Assembly (NCBI GenBank): GCA_023451855.1
Contig: JAEXXY010000018.1
Coordinates: 1 to 5,273 of the forward strand
Direction of reading: 5' to 3'
Origin: Actinomycetes bacterium
Lineage (GTDB): Bacteria; Actinomycetota; Actinomycetes; Actinomycetales; Dermatophilaceae
Length of the DNA stretch: 5,273 nt
Below are positions 4,251 to 5,273 of this stretch, piece by piece. The number at the start of each line of letters is the position of its first letter. The first letter of the stretch is position 1. A program made the translations under genes and the position numbers. The notes below the pieces were generated by a model. The model was given only the letters and a program-made list of their open reading frames with translations, was not told the DNA's origin and did not search any database.

Positions 4251-5210
4251 ATGACGCGTGGAGCCCGACGGCCGGTGCGCGCCACCGGCCGCCCCGCGGC
4301 CGGCACGACCGGCTCGCGCCGCGGTCCTGGCGGCGCGTCGAAGGGCGCGTCGAAGGGCGTGTCGAAGGGCGCGTCGAAGGGCGTGCCGAAGGGCCTGCCG
4401 GCCCGATCGCGACGGCTGGTCGCCTCTGTCCCGATGGCCGGCCTGGTGCTGGGCGCGGCCTTCTTCGGTGCCTCGTGGCTGGTCGGTCACGGGTCACTCG
4501 GCCCGGTCGACCAGCCGGCGACGGGTTCGCTCGTCGACGTCCTCGACACATCGGCACTGACCGCTCCCGCCGACCGGGGCGCGACGGAGCGTTCGTCGCG
4601 CGCCGGCGCTCACGGCGGCAAGAGCGGCGCCCTGGTGGTGCAACCGGATCCGCGATGGGTGTCGCGCATCGCGGCACGCACCGGGATCCCCGCCGTGGCG
4701 CTCCGGGCGTACGGGCGGGCCTCGATCCTCGGGGCGGCCGACCTCCCCGGCTGCCACGTCGGCTGGACGACGCTGGCCGCCATCGGGCAGGTCGAGTCCG
4801 CTCACGGGACGATCGGTGGCGGACGACTGCTGAGGAGCGGGCGCACCTCGAAGCCCATCGTCGGGCCTGCGCTCGACGGGCAGGACGGCTTCGCCGCGCT
4901 TCGCTCCGACGCCGAGGGGGTGCGCCTGCACGGGGACCCGACGTGGGACCACGCCGTCGGACCGATGCAGTTCCTGACGAGCTCGTGGCAGCGGTTCGGT
5001 GCCGACGCGGACGCCGACGGCGTGGCGGACCCCGCCGACATCGACGACGCGGCGTGGGGTGCAGCCAGGCACCTGTGCGCCGGCGGGGCCGACCTGCGCG
5101 ACGGGCGCGCGTGGGCGCGGGCGATCCTGGGGTACAACGCTTCCGACGCCTACGTCCGGCGCGTGCTCGACCTGGCCGAGGGGTACGCCCGCTCCGCGGC
5201 ACTCCGCTGA
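4251..5210 (+). CDS. Membrane-anchored lytic murein transglycosylase (MltB/SLT_2-like)
   Basis: A 319-residue peptidoglycan-cleaving enzyme that acts outside the membrane on the MurNAc-GlcNAc bond, forming 1,6-anhydro ends. The N-terminal tail (1-55) has 15 Arg/Lys and no acidic residue, and includes five tandem (A/V)(S/P)KG units (29-48). One transmembrane segment follows (about 56-79), then a low-complexity linker, then the catalytic domain from about residue 133. Catalytic E182 lies in IGQVESAHG, followed by the GPMQFLTSSW motif (237-246) and the acidic Ca-loop-like DADADGVADPADID (252-265), as in MltB-type enzymes. AILGYN (291-296) is the usual C-terminal motif. C168 and C276 could form a disulfide. 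A tight inverted repeat lies in codons 7-14. The gene is monocistronic as far as the window shows; no terminator is evident in the 63 bases after it. Confidence 0.93.
   Translation: MTRGARRPVRATGRPAAGTTGSRRGPGGASKGASKGVSKGASKGVPKGLPARSRRLVASVPMAGLVLGAAFFGASWLVGHGSLGPVDQPATGSLVDVLDTSALTAPADRGATERSSRAGAHGGKSGALVVQPDPRWVSRIAARTGIPAVALRAYGRASILGAADLPGCHVGWTTLAAIGQVESAHGTIGGGRLLRSGRTSKPIVGPALDGQDGFAALRSDAEGVRLHGDPTWDHAVGPMQFLTSSWQRFGADADADGVADPADIDDAAWGAARHLCAGGADLRDGRAWARAILGYNASDAYVRRVLDLAEGYARSAALR
4269..4291 (+). repeat. Perfect 9-bp hairpin just after the transglycosylase start codon
   Basis: CGGCCGGTG (4269-4277) and CACCGGCCG (4283-4291) pair perfectly around the 5-base loop CGCGC, across codons 7-14. 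A GC-rich stem beginning 15 bases after the start codon could slow initiation, or the DNA dyad could be a protein site. CGGCCGGT also appears nearby at 4230-4237. Confidence 0.5.
4335..4394 (+). repeat. Five tandem 12-base repeats encoding an SKG-rich tail
   Basis: Five back-to-back copies of a 12-base unit based on GCGTCGAAGGGC (copies 1, 2 and 4 identical; copies 3 and 5 altered at one to two positions by GTG or CCG codons). They encode ASKG, ASKG, VSKG, ASKG and VPKG just before the transmembrane segment. A whole-codon unit lets copy number change without a frameshift. Confidence 0.9.
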
Positions 5211-5273
5211 CCGGCGGCGGCTCCCGTCCGCTCGCTCGTCAGCCAGCTCGTGACCGCGCACCCTGCGCCTGGT

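Larger units (their letters stand above)
4139..4310. repeat. Exact 15-base direct repeat, two copies 157 bases apart
   Basis: GCGGCCGGCACGACC occurs at 4139-4153 in the intergenic region and again at 4296-4310 inside codons 16-20 of the transglycosylase gene. The match ends abruptly on both sides. It may be a local duplication, paired binding sites or chance in GC-rich sequence. Confidence 0.4.

Noticed and set aside
4110..4490. N-terminal extension of the alcohol dehydrogenase up to position 4490
   Set aside because: The extension is Arg/Ala repeat sequence read antisense to the transglycosylase tail. The dehydrogenase family begins at MRAMVVDAV (4109).
5211..5273. Terminator or start of another gene at the right edge
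   Set aside because: No stable hairpin with a T-run and no frame with recognisable protein sequence; the stretch is too short to judge.

Overview
The window looks like chromosomal DNA from a high-GC actinomycete. The base composition is strongly GC-rich, GTG starts are common, codon third positions are mostly G or C, and the encoded proteins match actinobacterial families: a DUF1023 alpha/beta hydrolase, an MltB-like transglycosylase with a basic N-terminal tail, and GTG-initiated thiolase. A Micrococcales member is a guess; nothing here fixes the genus. There are no RNA genes, CRISPR arrays, transposases or prophage signs. The content is mostly ordinary housekeeping and catabolic genes.

Layout from left to right. 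(1) Positions 1-889, minus strand: an exported or membrane-anchored DUF1023 alpha/beta hydrolase whose last residues run off the left edge. (2) Positions 890-1110: a 221-base divergent intergenic region with several dyad symmetries. (3) Positions 1111-1680, plus strand: an NAD(P)H-dependent FMN/quinone reductase of the ChrR/YieF type. (4) Positions 1708-2892, minus strand: a thiolase, convergent with the reductase across a 27-base gap that has no recognisable terminator. (5) Positions 2893-3035: a leader region with a tandem 10-base repeat, a long stem-loop, and a possible 18-codon leader peptide containing a TTA codon. The leader peptide's stop overlaps the thiolase start. (6) Positions 3036-4109, minus strand: a zinc-dependent medium-chain alcohol dehydrogenase. 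(7) Positions 4110-4250: a 141-base divergent promoter region. (8) Positions 4251-5210, plus strand: a membrane-anchored lytic murein transglycosylase with a tandem SKG repeat in its N-terminal tail. The last 63 bases (5211-5273) hold nothing I can assign.

Functional links are loose. The alcohol dehydrogenase and the thiolase face the same way and could both serve carbon catabolism (alcohol oxidation, beta-oxidation or a beta-ketoadipate-like thiolysis). They are separated by 143 bases with signals of independent expression, so I do not call them a tight operon. The hydrolase and the transglycosylase are both envelope or extracytoplasmic proteins but are not neighbours in one transcription unit.

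The most interesting part is the thiolase leader. A GGAGG-preceded 18-codon reading frame ends in a GTGA overlap with the thiolase start, the thiolase has no good ribosome binding site of its own, and the small frame carries the rare TTA codon and lies over an 11-bp stem. This suggests translational coupling or leader-peptide control. It was read from the sequence alone and has not been tested.
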